A DNA stretch of 64,000 nt from Copromyces sp. CBS 386.78 (lineage: Eukaryota; Ascomycota; Sordariomycetes; Sordariales; Sordariaceae), in NCBI GenBank assembly GCA_030685235.1, contig MU839121.1, forward strand, positions 1-64,000. Direction: 5' to 3'. The translations under genes and the position numbers were made by a program. The notes below the pieces were generated by a model. The model was not told where the DNA came from. It searched no databases and saw nothing but the letters and a program-made list of their open reading frames with translations. Numbering within the stretch: the stretch's first letter is position 1; every line of letters begins with the position of its first letter. Positions 1 through 13,098 of this stretch are shown in pieces.

Positions 1-1
1 G

Positions 2-95
<94 letters not shown>
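1..95. repeat. (GTT)n microsatellite
   Basis: About 31 uninterrupted GTT units begin at the window edge, so the true length is unknown. It is not a telomeric repeat. Confidence 0.95.
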
Positions 96-745
96 AATCT
101 GAATGTGGTGATGGTATATGGTTGTGGTATTGGTATGTGTGATCATGCTCTTCGTTAAAAAAAAAAAAAAAAAAAAAAAAACGCCCGTTGCTGCTGCCAA
201 GATGCCCAGATCTTTGAAATGTGAATGTGAACGTAAATGTAGTTGTAAAAGTTGTGAAATGGCGAAGCCCGAAAAAAGGCGGAAAACGACCAAAAGACGG
301 GAAAAAAAAAAAAAAAAAAAAAAAAAAGTCGTACCGTCCCCACATCAACTCCTCTTTCTCCGCTTCCTTCGTGTCGTGTTGCTGTTGAGATGCAACATGT
401 TGTTGACGAACTTGCCGACGGAGTTTATAACGATTGAAGCCGGCCAGCCAGTGGCCATCCGTCAATGTCAATGTCGATGGATGGTGGTGATGATGATGGG
501 TTATGTCGTAGCGGACCCCAAAAGGCGGAAGCGGTGACGGAGCACCGAAGGATCATATGCATGAGTAATCCTCCAGCATGGAATGGCGTGCTTTCCATTG
601 GTAAGGCAGAGAGAGAAGGCGTCAGCCTATTTGCCAAGTGAGCATATGTAGTGAGAGCAATTCAGCAGTCCCGCGACGCCCAATGGGCACCGGGACCAAC
701 CCAATCCGCCCTCACTGAATGCTCATTCGCGGTGATACGCTCCGC
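96..745. other. non-coding 3' flank of the F-box gene
   Basis: No supportable gene. Two long A-runs (about 157-181 and 302-327) create artificial Lys-rich or Phe-rich open frames. The rest is mixed-composition DNA downstream of the minus-strand F-box gene and probably includes its 3' UTR. Confidence 0.6.
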
Positions 746-2224
746 TCAAACAGCAATAGCCGTCGCCGGGCCCACAGCCATCCCCGGACCGCCGCTCACG
801 CTCACGCTCACGGGCCCAAGTTCCGGGCTCGGGCTCGGGCTCGGACTACCAGCCTCCGAACTAGCCACCGACGTGGACGTCGACGTCACGCCAGGCACCA
901 CCAACCTCGGGAACGGCCCGCCATGAATCAGATAGCTCTCCAAAGCGCTTGAATCCATCGTCTTGCCCGGTTGCTGCACGACCGTCCTTCTCGCAGGGTG
1001 GTGGTACAAGCCGTCCATGTCCGCATCATCACCAGCCACGTCCAAAACGTCCTCCCAATTCTCATCCACGCTAGCATGGAACTTGAACGTCTCCCTTTGC
1101 CTGGCTCCCGTGCGAATGTCGCCTGCTTCGAGGTCTCCTTCCAGATGGAGGCGTTGCAGCTTGGGCAGTTTTCCCTGCAGGGAGGCGAAGAGGCTCTTAA
1201 AAGAGCCTTCGTGCAGGTGCACCCCACCGATACTAAGCTCGTAGGGCTTCGCCAGCCCGCGGCCGCCCAGACGTAGACGCTCGAGGGTCTTGGCGTGCCG
1301 TAGCAAGAAAGAGCGCAGGTCCTCTTCGGAGCAGGAGACGCCTTCGAGTTTCAGCGAGGTGAGTTTCTGAAAAGTAAAGTCTTGCAGGAGGGCCCGGAAG
1401 GAAAAGCCGAACTTGGAGGCGGGGGAGTGGTAGGTGTGGAAAGACAGGCTGAGGTGGGTCAAGTTGGGGGAGAGCTGCAGGACGTGGCCCAGGCCGTTGA
1501 TGGCTTTGAAGCGGGACTGGGGCATTAGGTTTGCGGGAGGGTCGATGGTTAGGTCTAGTTTGGATAGCGACGAAAAGGAGGAGGCGCAGCAGTCGAACCA
1601 GTGGCGGCGGTCGTCGGGGAGGCGGAAGATTTCGAGCGGGAGTTGGTCGATGGTGAGAGACGAGAGGGAGACGTGCCGCACGGCGGAGATGATGGCGTTC
1701 ATGTTCTTGCAGGCCTGGGCGCGGGAGGTCTGGTCGCGCTTGCGGGGGTTGCGCACCAGGATGACGTCCTTGAAGACTTTGATGTCGTCGTAGGGGCACT
1801 TGGTGTAGGTGATCTCGAGGTCTTTGAGGTTAGGCAGGCGCTTGAAGGACTCCTCGACCATGGCGGAGCGGGTGTGGAATGGTGGGAGGTCGCCAGATTT
1901 CCCTCGTAGTACCTGACCCGCATATTGGGGGAGGATGGACCGCTCTTGGGGGAAAAAGAAATCGGGGCGAATGGTGCGGAACTCTTCGGCTTTGGAAAAG
2001 TTGAAGGTGATGGAGTTGATGGACCGGTTGAGCCGGTCGTGGTGGGCAATCGAATGTAACCGTTGGACGTCGTCCTTCCATTCCACGGCCCGGAAGGATG
2101 GTGGTAGCAGGTAGTCGTATCCTACGTCGGCTAGCCGGCCGGAGCTACGACGGAGGGCTCGTACCGATGGTGGGTCGCAGTTGTCGAAGATGAGCCGGAG
2201 CAGTTCCGCGGGAAGAGTATCCAT
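746..2224 (-). CDS. F-box / leucine-rich-repeat-like protein
   Basis: A single-exon 492-residue protein. It opens with a typical fungal F-box in which the motif LPAELLRLIFDNC (residues 4-16) is followed by a leucine/arginine-rich second helix. The middle, roughly residues 120-380, contains recurring leucine patterns such as LKDLEITY, LSSLTIDQLPLEIF, LTHLSLSFH, LTSLKLEGV and LQRLHLEGD, consistent with an irregular leucine-rich-repeat array that would select substrates. The C-terminus is low complexity (Ser-Pro and Ser-Val repeats). By family knowledge, F-box proteins bind Skp1 and act as substrate adaptors of SCF ubiquitin ligases; the substrate cannot be told from sequence. The ATG is placed directly before the F-box and no upstream in-frame extension is needed. 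Codon use matches host genes and shows no RIP damage. It stands alone, with no operon-like context. Confidence 0.85.
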   Translation of the reverse strand: MDTLPAELLRLIFDNCDPPSVRALRRSSGRLADVGYDYLLPPSFRAVEWKDDVQRLHSIAHHDRLNRSINSITFNFSKAEEFRTIRPDFFFPQERSILPQYAGQVLRGKSGDLPPFHTRSAMVEESFKRLPNLKDLEITYTKCPYDDIKVFKDVILVRNPRKRDQTSRAQACKNMNAIISAVRHVSLSSLTIDQLPLEIFRLPDDRRHWFDCCASSFSSLSKLDLTIDPPANLMPQSRFKAINGLGHVLQLSPNLTHLSLSFHTYHSPASKFGFSFRALLQDFTFQKLTSLKLEGVSCSEEDLRSFLLRHAKTLERLRLGGRGLAKPYELSIGGVHLHEGSFKSLFASLQGKLPKLQRLHLEGDLEAGDIRTGARQRETFKFHASVDENWEDVLDVAGDDADMDGLYHHPARRTVVQQPGKTMDSSALESYLIHGGPFPRLVVPGVTSTSTSVASSEAGSPSPSPSPELGPVSVSVSGGPGMAVGPATAIAV

Positions 2225-3740
2225 CTTGGCTGGCTGTTGTGTGGTGGAATGTTGATACTTGTATGTCGTAGATAGATGGGATCAAGTCGAGTGAAACTGT
2301 TTCGATGGGTATATGTTGTTATATATGTCTTGTTGATGGCGTTAATGAAAAGGCGGTCATAGAATGTGTGTGCGTGTGTGTCGTGAGGCTCAGGCGGCTG
2401 ATACAAGCGTGGGTGTGTGGTGGTTGGTGGTGATTGATTGTCGTCACTTACAAGTCGCGAGTTGTCGGTTCGTGTGTGGGTTGACCGGCAACGGACGAGT
2501 GCATGGGGGGGGGGACAAAATAGAAAACGGGGGGAAAGGGGAGTGATTTGCCCCTATTTAGCAAGAGTAGTTCCGAATTATTTGCAGCTGCATGGTCGGT
2601 CTCTGTTTGGATCGATCTGTCATGAACAAAGGACGGATGGTGGTGTCGTTGATGGCGAAAGATTTGGCTCCTAAAGTCGGTGAGCTTAAGACAAGGGACG
2701 GCCTCAGATTCGTCGAGCCCTATTCCAGCCTATCCATACTGGGCCATCCATGCCAGCCCATGCCATCCCTGGGCTCTGGTTGCTGGGCCTTGACTGGGCA
2801 TCCCATCCCAACCATCCTGTCCATCCGAGAGGACAGGGGAGTCAACATTTGGTGTGCATTAGCGGCTACGAAGGCCAAACCAAAGCTGCAAGCCACCACA
2901 GGTACGCCCACACCCTTTTGGCGTTGCTTGGGTCCCGTCGTCCACTAAGAAACTTTTAGAGTCCCGGCCCAGGCATTGGAGAAGGAAAAAAAAATATATA
3001 TAAAAAAGGTACCTGACACTGCCATTCCGAGGGGGGGCGGGCAGGAGAGGAACTTGCCATGCTCAGGTTCTTCGAGTCGTGTTGCTGCTGCTGCTGCTGC
3101 AACGCAAAGGCCCAGCCAGCCCAGGCTCCCTGCCCAGCAGCCCGGAAAGGAAGAGAAGAGAGAATGAGCGGTAGGAAGGCGGTGTGAAGGACACGACAAC
3201 TTTTGTTGAAGGAAATTACGGAGTCGCGGAGTAAACACGCACAAGTGGGAAAAAAGAGGAGGTGTGATTCCGGATGTAGGTGTGATCGATCCCAAGGTTC
3301 TTGCCGATGCGATGTATGAAGCAGTCAGGCAGTGTGATGAGATGATGGATGGATACCACCAGGCTGCGATGAGGACACCTTCGTACCTTGAACACTCTTG
3401 ACCGACGTTTTGACGTGAATTGCAAATGCAACACGGTGACTCTTGTCTCCCGTCCAAGTCCCGATGGACCCGCCTGTTGGGTTTCTTGGTCCCCGATGGC
3501 TTGCAAAGCACAGAGCGGCACGTGAGGAGTACCTTACCTATACGTACACTACTGTATTGTAGAGGTAGCGATGGAATTATCTCAGTGCTCAGACCTACTT
3601 TCTTTTTTGGGCAGGGGGCGACCTGCGGCCGCCAAGGATTAGGCCTACGGCCCGTACGCTTCGCGCACATCTGGCTAGTACGCTGCGCGCACTGGTTTCT
3701 CAATTGAAAGTTTCCAAAGTTTCTAGGTTGTAGTCCGTAC
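2225..3740. other. intergenic region upstream of the F-box gene
   Basis: No convincing gene. It contains GTGT-rich and G-run stretches near 2,360-2,530, a CCAT/CAGCC-rich stretch near 2,730-2,830 and a GCT-repeat near 3,083-3,100. A 269-codon open frame on the minus strand (2,945-3,754) lacks any recognisable motif and ends in the AT-rich block. Near 3,654-3,695 the motif GTACGCTKCGCGCAC occurs twice just before composition switches to AT-rich, possibly a remnant of a transposon end. Confidence 0.5.
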
Positions 3741-4299
3741 ATCGTTTCTTTCAATATATTTGTATATATTAACTAAGAACGCCCAAAAAAGAGGTCTAAA
3801 TTCTCGATATAGAAAAGTCTATTTAAATATAAAAATACCTAGTATCTATATAAAAATTTCGCTTTACTTCTATATAGCTACACTACTATAAAATATAATA
3901 ATGAATATAAATATATATAGAGGTAGAGAATTTTACGGCGATTATTATAGTTTAATTTATTTTTTATTAATATATTTAAAAATATAAGTTCCATCGTCGA
4001 AGGGGTAACAACGATAATTATTAGAAAATAAGTCGCGACTATAGTATTCGATATTAGCACTTTTTTTTATCCCAACTTTCTAAAAATTTATATATATAAT
4101 TTATAATATATTCTTAAGCCCCGGGTATAATTAAATTTCCCCTCGCGTCGCGTAAAGTACTTTTTTTCCCCTAATAATTTAAATACTAACCTTAATACTA
4201 TAGATAATAACGACGGCCCTATCGACCCCTAGCGCGTATTACGTATAATACGCAATATAATAGGGGGTAAAGAACCTCGTCCGGGACAAGTATAATCGG

Positions 4300-5360
4300 T
4301 TATTAGGCTTATCTATAAGAGAAAAAATATAATATTAATTGTAGTAACGGGCTATAGTAAAAGTATCGTTTTATATACCTTTTTAACGTTTATCGATAAG
4401 ATTACTATTTAGATCGTACCTTTAACGAAGTTCGGCGAAGCTTAGAGAAACGATATTACTAAGAAAGTAAAGGGTTTAAAGCTTATATAAATTAATAGCG
4501 ATATATTAAAGAAGGGAAGCTTTTTTAATAACGATTAAACAAGAAAAAAAGGGGTATATATAAATTAATAGTAAAATAAAACAAGAATATATAGAAAGAA
4601 TATAAATAAGGGAAATATACTTATATTCTCCTAAGCTTAAAATAAGCATTCAATCTACAATTCAAAGCCGTCCTCCGCTCCCCCAATTTTTACGAAAAGA
4701 TTAGCCTTTTTACTATCGACGAATTATATATTGTATTAAAATAGGGTAAGGATTTTAAAAAGGATTTCTAATATTTATATACTTTTCGACCTCTATTACC
4801 CCGGAATATTCCTTAGTTCGGGTATATTGTTACGTTGGCCGGCGTATATTAAAATTTCATTGTCAAAAAGGCTAAATTTAACGAAGATAATTTAGAAATT
4901 ATTCGTACTTCGGTAGATCGTCCCGAAATCGCTATTATAGTGCAGCCTCTTTTACGGAATTATATTAGAAATTTCCGTCGCTTATTATTTCTGGTTAATA
5001 GCGTTACCTTTAAAAACCGATAATAAATTCCGAAGACGATAATTTATATCGATAATAAGAATACTCTTCCTACTACCCGCTATATTATTATTAATTATCT
5101 ATATAAATAATATAATTTTAATAAAGAGATAGGACGTAAGGTTGTCCGCTTATACGATAGCCTAATCTATACTATTAATAAAGATATTATTTTTAAGGAC
5201 TTTTAGGAAAATATAGATTATAGGATAATTTATACTACTATTACTCTTAATATAAGATTAAATATATTTAACGTTAATAGGGTAGTCCAATTTAGATTAC
5301 TTAAGACTCTAAGCCTTTTAAATTTCTAATAACGTTTTAAAAGAGCGATACGAAAGAAGA
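4300..5360 (+). pseudogene. RIP-degraded RecQ-like SF2 helicase relic
   Basis: Conceptual plus-strand translation, with TAG/TAA tolerated, gives ordered helicase motifs. A Walker A-like TGYSKS lies near 4,347-4,364 (GKS before a G-to-A change), followed by an IVPL motif Ia. A RecQ-type motif II, IDELYIVLKW, lies near 4,715-4,745 and is followed by GKDF. A C-terminal helicase half follows, with FIDNK-like and RIIYTTI segments, and VVQF with FxxRFKRA (motif VI, QRxGRA before damage) near 5,280-5,345. This order and spacing match RecQ-family helicases, which also occur as telomere-linked helicases and in some fungal mobile elements. The gene is dead, with many stops and no usable start. The exact family is inference. 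Confidence 0.6.
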
Positions 5361-7605
5361 ATAATTAAAGATAGGCATATCTTTTTACCCCTTTTTACCT
5401 ATTCGATTATTTAAGGTCTAACGAAAAGTAGTTTAAACGGCTAGCCTAAATTAGCTAAATCCAAACTAGCTAGCCGTATATACTTCGTATACCTAATCGG
5501 TTAATAAATTTCGTAACGAACTATAATAATAAAGAAGAAGAAGGTAGTAATAATAAGGATAATACGGCTAATTACGTAAATATAAACCTATTTAAAGCTG
5601 AACTTTAAAATAACGGTATAGGATTTTATTCCCTTTATAAATTCCGATATAAAATCAAATTATCGAAGTAAAAAGGCTAATAAAAGAAGAGAATAGATAA
5701 AACTATACTATAATAGTTCAATATACTATATTTTCGTTAATTAATACTTAATTACCTTTAAGAACCTTATTATAATCCAGATTTAGAATACAAACGCCCA
5801 ATTCCTATTAGAAAATACTATAATATATACAATCCACGGCTTAGAAAGATTCTTCTAATACTAATAAGAGTAGAAACGAGGGATAAAGCATTTAATAAAC
5901 TATTTACTAGTACTTTTACTAATATAGCTACTATTCATCTTTCAAAATAGTATAAAGATTACGCCTAAGCATTAATTCCTACTAAACTACGAATTTTTAA
6001 AATCTGCCCTGAAATATTTATACTTCGTAAGCTTTAAAATACAATAGTACGGCTATTAGTAGAGGGTAGAAAAAAATAATTAAAATTACTATTTAACGAT
6101 ACGGCTAAGCTAAATAAAAAATTCCCTAAACTTAAATCTCAATAGAAGCAATATTATTAGTATATTGAAGGATTAATTAGTTTTTATAAAAAATCTATTA
6201 TTAAAATCTACGAAAATTAAGAAGCTTCGAAGAAAAAGCTAATAAATCCTACTACTAATATTAATTAATAACATAAAGGCAGCCTACGTATAGAAGTAAT
6301 TTCTACGCCCATTAGCCCGTTTATCCTTTCTTCTTTCGCTTTATTAAAAAGAATAATTATTGAAATCTATTAGAATAATTTGTAAAAGCAATTAATTATA
6401 CGAATTCTAATACGAAAAAGAGTAATAGTAAATTAATTAGCTAGAAATAAAGCTAATAAAATAGATAAAGAGGAGGAGGAGTAAAAAAATAATTGAACCT
6501 TCAATATTAAAAAAAAATATTCCGTCGTACGTTTTATAAGTTACTCCTATTCTTATATTTATACTAGGAGCCTTTATACTTAAGGCTATTCCTAAACTAC
6601 TATAGAAGAAAGCGTTAATAAAAGGAAAAGTAATTATTTAGTTTACTACCTTTATTTAACTTTTTACTTCTACTACTACTAAACTATATTTAACGTTTAA
6701 TAAAAGAGTTCGGTAATTAATAGAAGAATTTACTCTTAGAAGATAAGTTACTACTTTAATGTTTAGAGAATAAGCTGCTACTCTAATACCTTCTTTTTAA
6801 GAACTACTTTAATAGTATAAAACGCAAGTAGTAATATTACCCTTTATATTACTAATAATAGTTAATACCGCCAATATTATTATTGCTAATATTATTTTAC
6901 TAACGCTAATTTAAGGGGGTAGAAAGCGTACTAGTAGTACAAGGACTCTAATCCTAAACTTACTAATATATAAGAAATAAATAGGTAAAAATAGTTTTAA
7001 TATTAGCTAAATATTATTGTAAAAATATAACTATAGTCAACCTTAACCCTAATAAATTAAAATATTACCAGATATAACCTAACTCCGAATATATCTCCCG
7101 CATTATAACCATATTATATTAGTATTAGAAATAATCCCAAAACTACTTCCAATCGCCTCCAACCGTCTCTATAAACTTTTAATCCTATTTTAACTATTAT
7201 TAGTCCCCGACGGGGGGTACTATAAGGACGCCTATAGTATAACGGTATATAAAAACGTTTATATATCTCTATTAATATTGTAAATTGTAGAAATCCCTAT
7301 TCGAATCCTATTTATAACTATTATAATTATTTTTCTCTATTTCCATCTATTCCCACCTCTATATTACCTTCCTATTACCTCTTTACTTCCCTAATATTTA
7401 AAATCTAGTCCAGTTAACTATTAGCGCGGGGGGGGGGTCCTAATTAGGGGAGGAAATATAAGCACGCCGTAAAATATACTATTTTTCGGGTCGCTATAGA
7501 CGGGTATTTTACTACTACGGCGGTGTATTTATAAAGCGATTCGATTAGGGTACGTAAAATAAGCCGTATTAAACTCCTTTTTTTTAGTATTTTCTTAATC
7601 TTATA

Positions 7606-7683
7606 TATAGACTTACCTAACCTACGAAAAATATAGACTCACCTAACCTACGAAAAATATAGACTTACCTAACCTATTAAAAA
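7606..7683. repeat. 26-bp tandem repeat, 3 copies
   Basis: A unit built on TATAGACTTACCTAACCTAC plus CGAAAAA repeats three times with a 26-bp period (starts at 7,606, 7,632 and 7,658), the last copy diverging. It lies inside RIP block A. Confidence 0.85.
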
Positions 7684-9039
7684 AAATATGTATTTTCATT
7701 TTATTATTATTATTATAAAATTTTTAAATATTAACTACATTATATAATAATTATATAGAATCTATATTAGAAATAATTTATATTATTAAAAATTATTATT
7801 ATTAATAAACCTATAATCCTACAAATTATTATCGTTATTAAAGATACGTCTACCTTCCTCGCTATAATCTAATACACTATCCTAATTAGTAAAGAGAACT
7901 ACTCTAAGTAAATATCTCTAATTAACAATATCAATTAAGATTAAAATAACCTCATTCTACTTATCGAACTTCTTAAATAAATAAATTTAACTTAGAGTAA
8001 AAAGATTTAGCGTATTAAATACCTTAGGGTTAATCTCTATAACCGTCGTCTTCCTCTTCGTTATTCTATTACTATATAATTTTAAAATATACGAAATAAT
8101 ATCGGTAAAAGGATTACTAGCTATATACGTACCTTTGGCGGTACATCCCTAAAAGCGTTTAATACCTTTTCGAATAGCGGCGAATATATTAGAATTGAAA
8201 GCGAATTATAATAGTATAACTTTAATATTATAAGTAGAATTTTTATTATTCTTAATATTAATTATAAATATAGTATTCTAATATTCGAATATAATATCGA
8301 TAATTTTATATCGATTGCTAATTATAATATAACGAATTAGACCGCCTTTTATAATAGCCTCCCTAAGGTTATTATTATAAATATTAGGATATAGAAGCTA
8401 TATAAAGTATAATATTTCTAGGCCGTAGTTTATTAATCCGCTACCCTAGAAAAAGATTGGGAATATCGGTACAATGTTTTAAAGAAGGCTATAGTCTCCT
8501 ATTCGAACTACTTCATAAATAAGTAAAAGAAGTTTAACAACCTATATTAACCGGTAATAATTACGAAATTCTATATCGATAAAAGTATCGTTATTATTAT
8601 CGTCGTCGTATTTACTAGTCTAGCCTTTAATAGTAAAAACCGTATTCTATATATTATTAAATATATTTTATAAATAGGTCGCTCCTTCCTTCTCTTTATT
8701 AAACAATTTCGTCATCGCTTATTAAATACTATTAATATTAAAATTATTTATTAATAAATAATCTCTTTAAATTAATTTATTAATAATGAATATAAGAATA
8801 TAAGAAGTATAGCCGTATATTAAAACGGGCATAGTTAAACAATATTTAGCCTTATTTTTAGTAATTTTTCGTTAGCGTTAGAAAAAGAATATATTAGAAG
8901 ATAACGTCGCATTTAATTGACTAGGATTTTTTCCATCGTCCTAGAAATTCTTAAAAATTATTTTAATAAGATTAGTTTTAATATAGAAGAATATTAGAAT
9001 AGGAAGAATCTATTTCCGTTACTCCTATTAAATATTAGA

Positions 9040-9473
9040 CTTTAACTCTTTATATTAAATACAACGGATAAAGGATATTATCTTTTAATTACTATAAATA
9101 AGAATTAATTGATCGATAAATTTTTAACGGTTAATATTGAGGCGGTTGTCGAATAATTCTTTATAGATCTTATAAACCCCCTCTAACTTGCCTTCGTTTT
9201 TGTAAATAGCGCTAATTTGAAGATATAGCGAATTTTTATATTTAATTCTCTTAAAGGTAGGTATAGGAGGTAAATCTTTAAGGGAACGGTCTTTCTAATA
9301 AAAAAGATATTTGAAGGCGTATTCTAATAGTTATTTTAAGGCTTTAAAAATATTCTAGCGCTTAGGAAGGAGATGTTAAATAATTATTTCGAATATAAAA
9401 GGCTATATACGTCGAATTAATAACTATTGAAGAGGACTGCGTAGCTTTAGACAATTGACTAAATAAGCGGTAA
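9040..9473 (-). pseudogene. DUF6589-like transposon ORF relic, C-terminal portion
   Basis: Minus-strand translation from 9,473 downwards is open over long stretches. It contains LKDLPPIP, then IYKNEGKLEGVYKIYKELF, then FIDQLILIYSN with a stop where Q would stand. This resembles DUF6589 proteins, which have a PPIP region, an N-E-G-x-x-x-G motif and a Y-x-D-Q/N segment. It continues, in the same frame, the fragment at 13,107-13,270 when the intervening MULE and one TSD copy are removed. Stops are of the RIP type. The domain assignment rests on motif memory and is moderate. Confidence 0.5.
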
Positions 9474-9481
9474 TTAAATTA
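9474..9481. repeat. target-site duplication of the MULE (left)
   Basis: TTAAATTA, repeated exactly at 13,099-13,106 on the other side of the element. Confidence 0.85.
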
Positions 9482-9562
9482 GAGAAACTCTATTCGCACG
9501 GGGATAAAACTCTATTCGCACGGGGATCCACTTTTTCCCTCACACATATCCCTAACCCTGCT
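9482..9562 (+). repeat. MULE left terminal inverted repeat
   Basis: Matches the reverse complement of 13,018-13,098 with only a few differences, mostly C/T transitions. Confidence 0.9.
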
Positions 9563-10179
9563 GCCCCCCTCCCCGTCAGGACTAGTCTCGCTTGTACCGC
9601 GACCGCCAAGCCCCTAAATTACAGCCTATTATATGTTATAACCCCTGCACAGCCCAGATTTCATAATCCATCGTTATACTTTGCGATTTATATCGTCGTA
9701 TCGTATTATCGCTTCCTCTACCAAACCTCTTACATTATTACCCCTATCTACGAAATCAATCCACCATATTACATATTACAAAATATCCCCAAGTAAACAA
9801 AGTACTAATATCTATCAACGGTAAAAAATAATCCGTCATCTTTTCTATACGTTTCCTTAGCTAATTATAACGCAAATAGCCGATACAGCGACCCAGCCGA
9901 CGGCTACGTACGACCGTAGCGCAATAACGAATATTCCTAACGATCTCATCGACCCTACCCTCCTCGCCAGCGATACCCTAACTTATTTAACTAAGCCTAC
10001 CTCTACCCAGCCTATAGAAATCGATCTTACCCCCCTAACCGAACCTACTTCTACCCAGCCAAATAATAGAGATAACGGTAATCTAAATAGTAATAGTATA
10101 TACAACGAACGATACCCTATTTTCACTACTATATATAATACCTTTAATAAACTCATTAAAGCGGTTAAAGACTAGGGTA

Positions 10180-11610
10180 GAAAAATAGGTTATTAACTGG
10201 TCAAAATACGTTCCAGCAATCCAATTAAAGATTTTAATTATACAAGGGTAGATTTCACGTATTTAACTAGCGAAATCCGTCCCTCAATTACCCGTAATCG
10301 TTTAATATTTATAGCTAAACGGGAATACCCTTAGAAAAGGGTCGCTAAAGCGCTTAAAATGAACCTAAAACGATAGACCTTTAAAATTAAAGATAGTTAT
10401 AATATTTACACCTATCCTCCTACCAAAACGTTACAAATCTATAAGGTCTTTAAAGTTAAATACAAAACCTTTATCGTATAATACTTTAACTACCCTACTA
10501 CTAAGAACTATGAAATTACTAAGCAATTATACAATTAATTTCTAAACCTCTATTTTACAACTAAACAACTAGAGAATTTTCGGTATACCTTCAAAAAGTA
10601 ATCTAATATAAGTTATAACCCCTTCCAATTTACTATAAAACTATTTATAGAGAAGGGGGTCCATTTTAGCATTAATTAGGTAAATACCTCTTAAGAAAAC
10701 AAACCGACCGACCTATTCTAGAACGATCCCTAATATAAGGAGCTCTAGCGCCAAAACCCTACCGTTTAAATATACAATAATACGTACAAAACTAATAATA
10801 AGGGCCTCGCCTTCTTTTAAATTATCGGTATAATAGGTACTAGGCATATTTTTAACTGCGGATTTAGCCTTATCAATAACGAAAAACAAGAAAAATTTAA
10901 CTAATTAATAAATTAAATTAATACTCGTCGTAAGGCTATTAACGCCACTAAACCATTAATCACTATTATAAATTACAATCTAATAATAAGGTCGGCTATT
11001 AAGCGAATTTACCTAAATACGCATTCCCAATTATATATCTTTTATATTAATAAAAACGTAATATTAAATATTAAACGCAAATAGGATAAAAAGGTCGCCA
11101 CCTAAGTTAGCCGTGCTTATACCGCTATAAACTAAGTATATTTCCAATAAGAAATATCGGTATTAATATAGCGGACAACCTAATCAACCCAACGAAATTA
11201 ATTAAAATATCTACCTAATAATATAACGAATTTGAACGAACTTAATAAAGAAGATAAATATATTATTATACGTATAAACAAGTTAGCAAATAATACGGCT
11301 CAATTAGGTACCCTCCCTAATACTATAGAATATTCGCGCACTAGACTTTATAATCTCTAGAAATATATATATTATACTTATATAATAGAAGTATTTAATA
11401 CCGCTTAAGAGAGATTCGAAAACTTTTTTAAACAACAGACCGCAATTATCACGTACTTAAAAAAGACGTATATAGTAATTAAATAAGAGTAGGCTACCTA
11501 CTATATCAATGAAAGGCTTAACTTTAGCTATCGTACTACCTCGCTAATCGAATTAGCCAACCGAAATTTAAAGAGTTTTATTATTAGCGGTAATAATAAT
11601 TAAATTTCTT
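10180..11610 (+). pseudogene. MULE transposase relic
   Basis: Plus-strand translation shows the core of a fungal MULE transposase. NNTYKTNNKGLAFF lies near 10,780-10,820, where the first catalytic Asp would be D-N-T-Y-K-T and D-to-N is a RIP-type change. FNCGFSLINNEKQEKFN follows near 10,850-10,903. LYIFYINKNVILNIKRK lies near 11,032-11,081 and corresponds to the C-x-x-H-I-x-K-N-V-x-x-x-K motif of this family. Stops are almost all TAG or TAA at positions expected to be Trp or Gln. It is non-functional. By family knowledge the intact protein would cut and paste DNA through a DDE nuclease. Confidence 0.7.
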
Positions 11611-13017
11611 TCTAACCCTCTCTATCCCCTTCTAACCCTCTCTATCCCTCCCTAAATCCCCTCTTCCCTAGATCCTAACCCTATTTATCGTATTAGACTA
11701 TATTATACCCTATATATTATACAATATATTAATTATCGTATTATATACAGGTAATAATTTAATTATTATAACCGTTATATAGAGTTTTAGCCTCCTTCGT
11801 ACTATAAAACGCCGAATCGATAAATATAATAATAAAGAAATAAAATTTACCTAATAGAAATATTTTAATATAGGCTAGTTGGGGGAAGTACTGTACTAAG
11901 TATGTTAGTAGGCATTCGAATTAATTATTAAACAATATTATATTACTCTAAATATAGTTCTAACGAATAAAAATCTAGACCCCAATCCTCTTAAACTATA
12001 TACTAGTAAATTTATTAAATAATTTAGCTTACTATATTCGTATATATTATACCCTAATTTCGCTACCCAATTACCGTTATTAAGGTTGTTAAAACTAAAT
12101 TTTTACCCCTACTAATAGTTCGCAAAAGGTCTTACTAACGAGGATAAATATTTCAAATATTATAATTTTAATTATATAAAGTATTTACGAAGTAGACCTC
12201 GCAATTTAATACCCTTTACTAACGACCCTCACACTCCCTAATTAATTACGCTAATTAATATTCAAATTCCCCCTCTTTTAACTATATTAATTCAATTCTA
12301 AGCGGCGGTATTATAGCCTCGAAGAAGACTTCGCCTTTAGCCTAACCGCGGCCGCCAACCTAAAGTAGGCCGAAACCCTATTACCTCGATACAAATAGTA
12401 CTATTTATCCAGCGAAATATATTTATATAGGAAGGTATAGACTTTAAGCAAACTAATAAAATTAACCGCTACAATTTGATTAGTATATAAACGAAGAAAC
12501 GAAGCTACCTTCGTAGTAGTATAAGAAGAAGAAATATAAAAAGAGGTAGTAAATTTATATAAGAACAAGGAAGTATTCCTACTAATATTACTCTTATTAG
12601 TACGCAAGGCATACAACGCAATATACGTATAGCTAGCATACAACGCTAATAAGAGAAACTAGAAATCTTACTAGCGGTCTAGAAATTTCGCTAATACTCG
12701 CTAATAACTAGACTACTCAATTATATAATAAATATTAAATAAATTGTTATTATATAAATTAATATAAATTAAATACAATTAATTGATCGCTCAATTAAAT
12801 AACGTATATATACTCAATTAAATAATATACGACTATACGATGTACGACCGTACCGCTAACTACCCTATAAAGTACGTTGTAAAATGCCCTATAAAGTGCG
12901 ATATAGGGGTGCGTATTTGGTTTGGGCACTACGGTCTGATATCACGCATGAAAGAATGGTAATGCCCAAATTTCTAGGTGAAATTTTCGAAAGAATACAT
13001 ATAACATCTATGGCCGC

Positions 13018-13098
13018 GGCAGGGTTAGGGATATGTGTAAGGGAAAAAGTGGATCCCCGTGCAAATAGAGTTTTATCCCCGTACGAATAGAGTTTCTC
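13018..13098 (-). repeat. MULE right terminal inverted repeat
   Basis: Inverted copy of the left TIR at 9,482-9,562, followed by the TSD TTAAATTA at 13,099-13,106. Confidence 0.9.

Larger units (their letters stand above)
9482..13098 (+). mobile_element. MULE (Mutator-like) DNA transposon, RIP-degraded
   Basis: The element is 3,617 bp long with about 80-bp TIRs starting GAGAAACTC at both ends and a perfect 8-bp TSD, TTAAATTA. Each TIR contains the motif CTCTATTCGCACGGGGAT twice with a 22-bp period and ends near CCCTAACCCTG. The plus strand carries a RIP-degraded MULE transposase (see the separate entry). The TIRs and roughly 9,530-9,660 keep CpA and look less RIPed than the interior. The stretch 11,620-13,000 is RIPed sequence with no recognisable gene, perhaps a second ORF. 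The insertion interrupts a DUF6589-like frame, so the MULE arrived after that element. Confidence 0.85.

Noticed and set aside
1..95. Window start as a telomere or centromere satellite
   Set aside because: Simple (GTT)n microsatellite only.
118..537. Open frames over the A-runs near 150-330
   Set aside because: Poly-Lys/poly-Phe translations of homopolymers, no gene evidence.
2945..3754. A 269-codon minus-strand open frame
   Set aside because: No recognisable motif, contains poly-Ala from a GCT repeat, and runs into the RIP block; likely chance.
7606..7683. CRISPR-like array
   Set aside because: Only three contiguous units without spacers; fungal nuclear DNA with RIP, no cas genes.
9540..9556. 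CCCTAACCCTG as a telomere repeat
   Set aside because: Less than two CCCTAA units, and it lies inside both TIRs of the MULE, so it is part of the transposon end.
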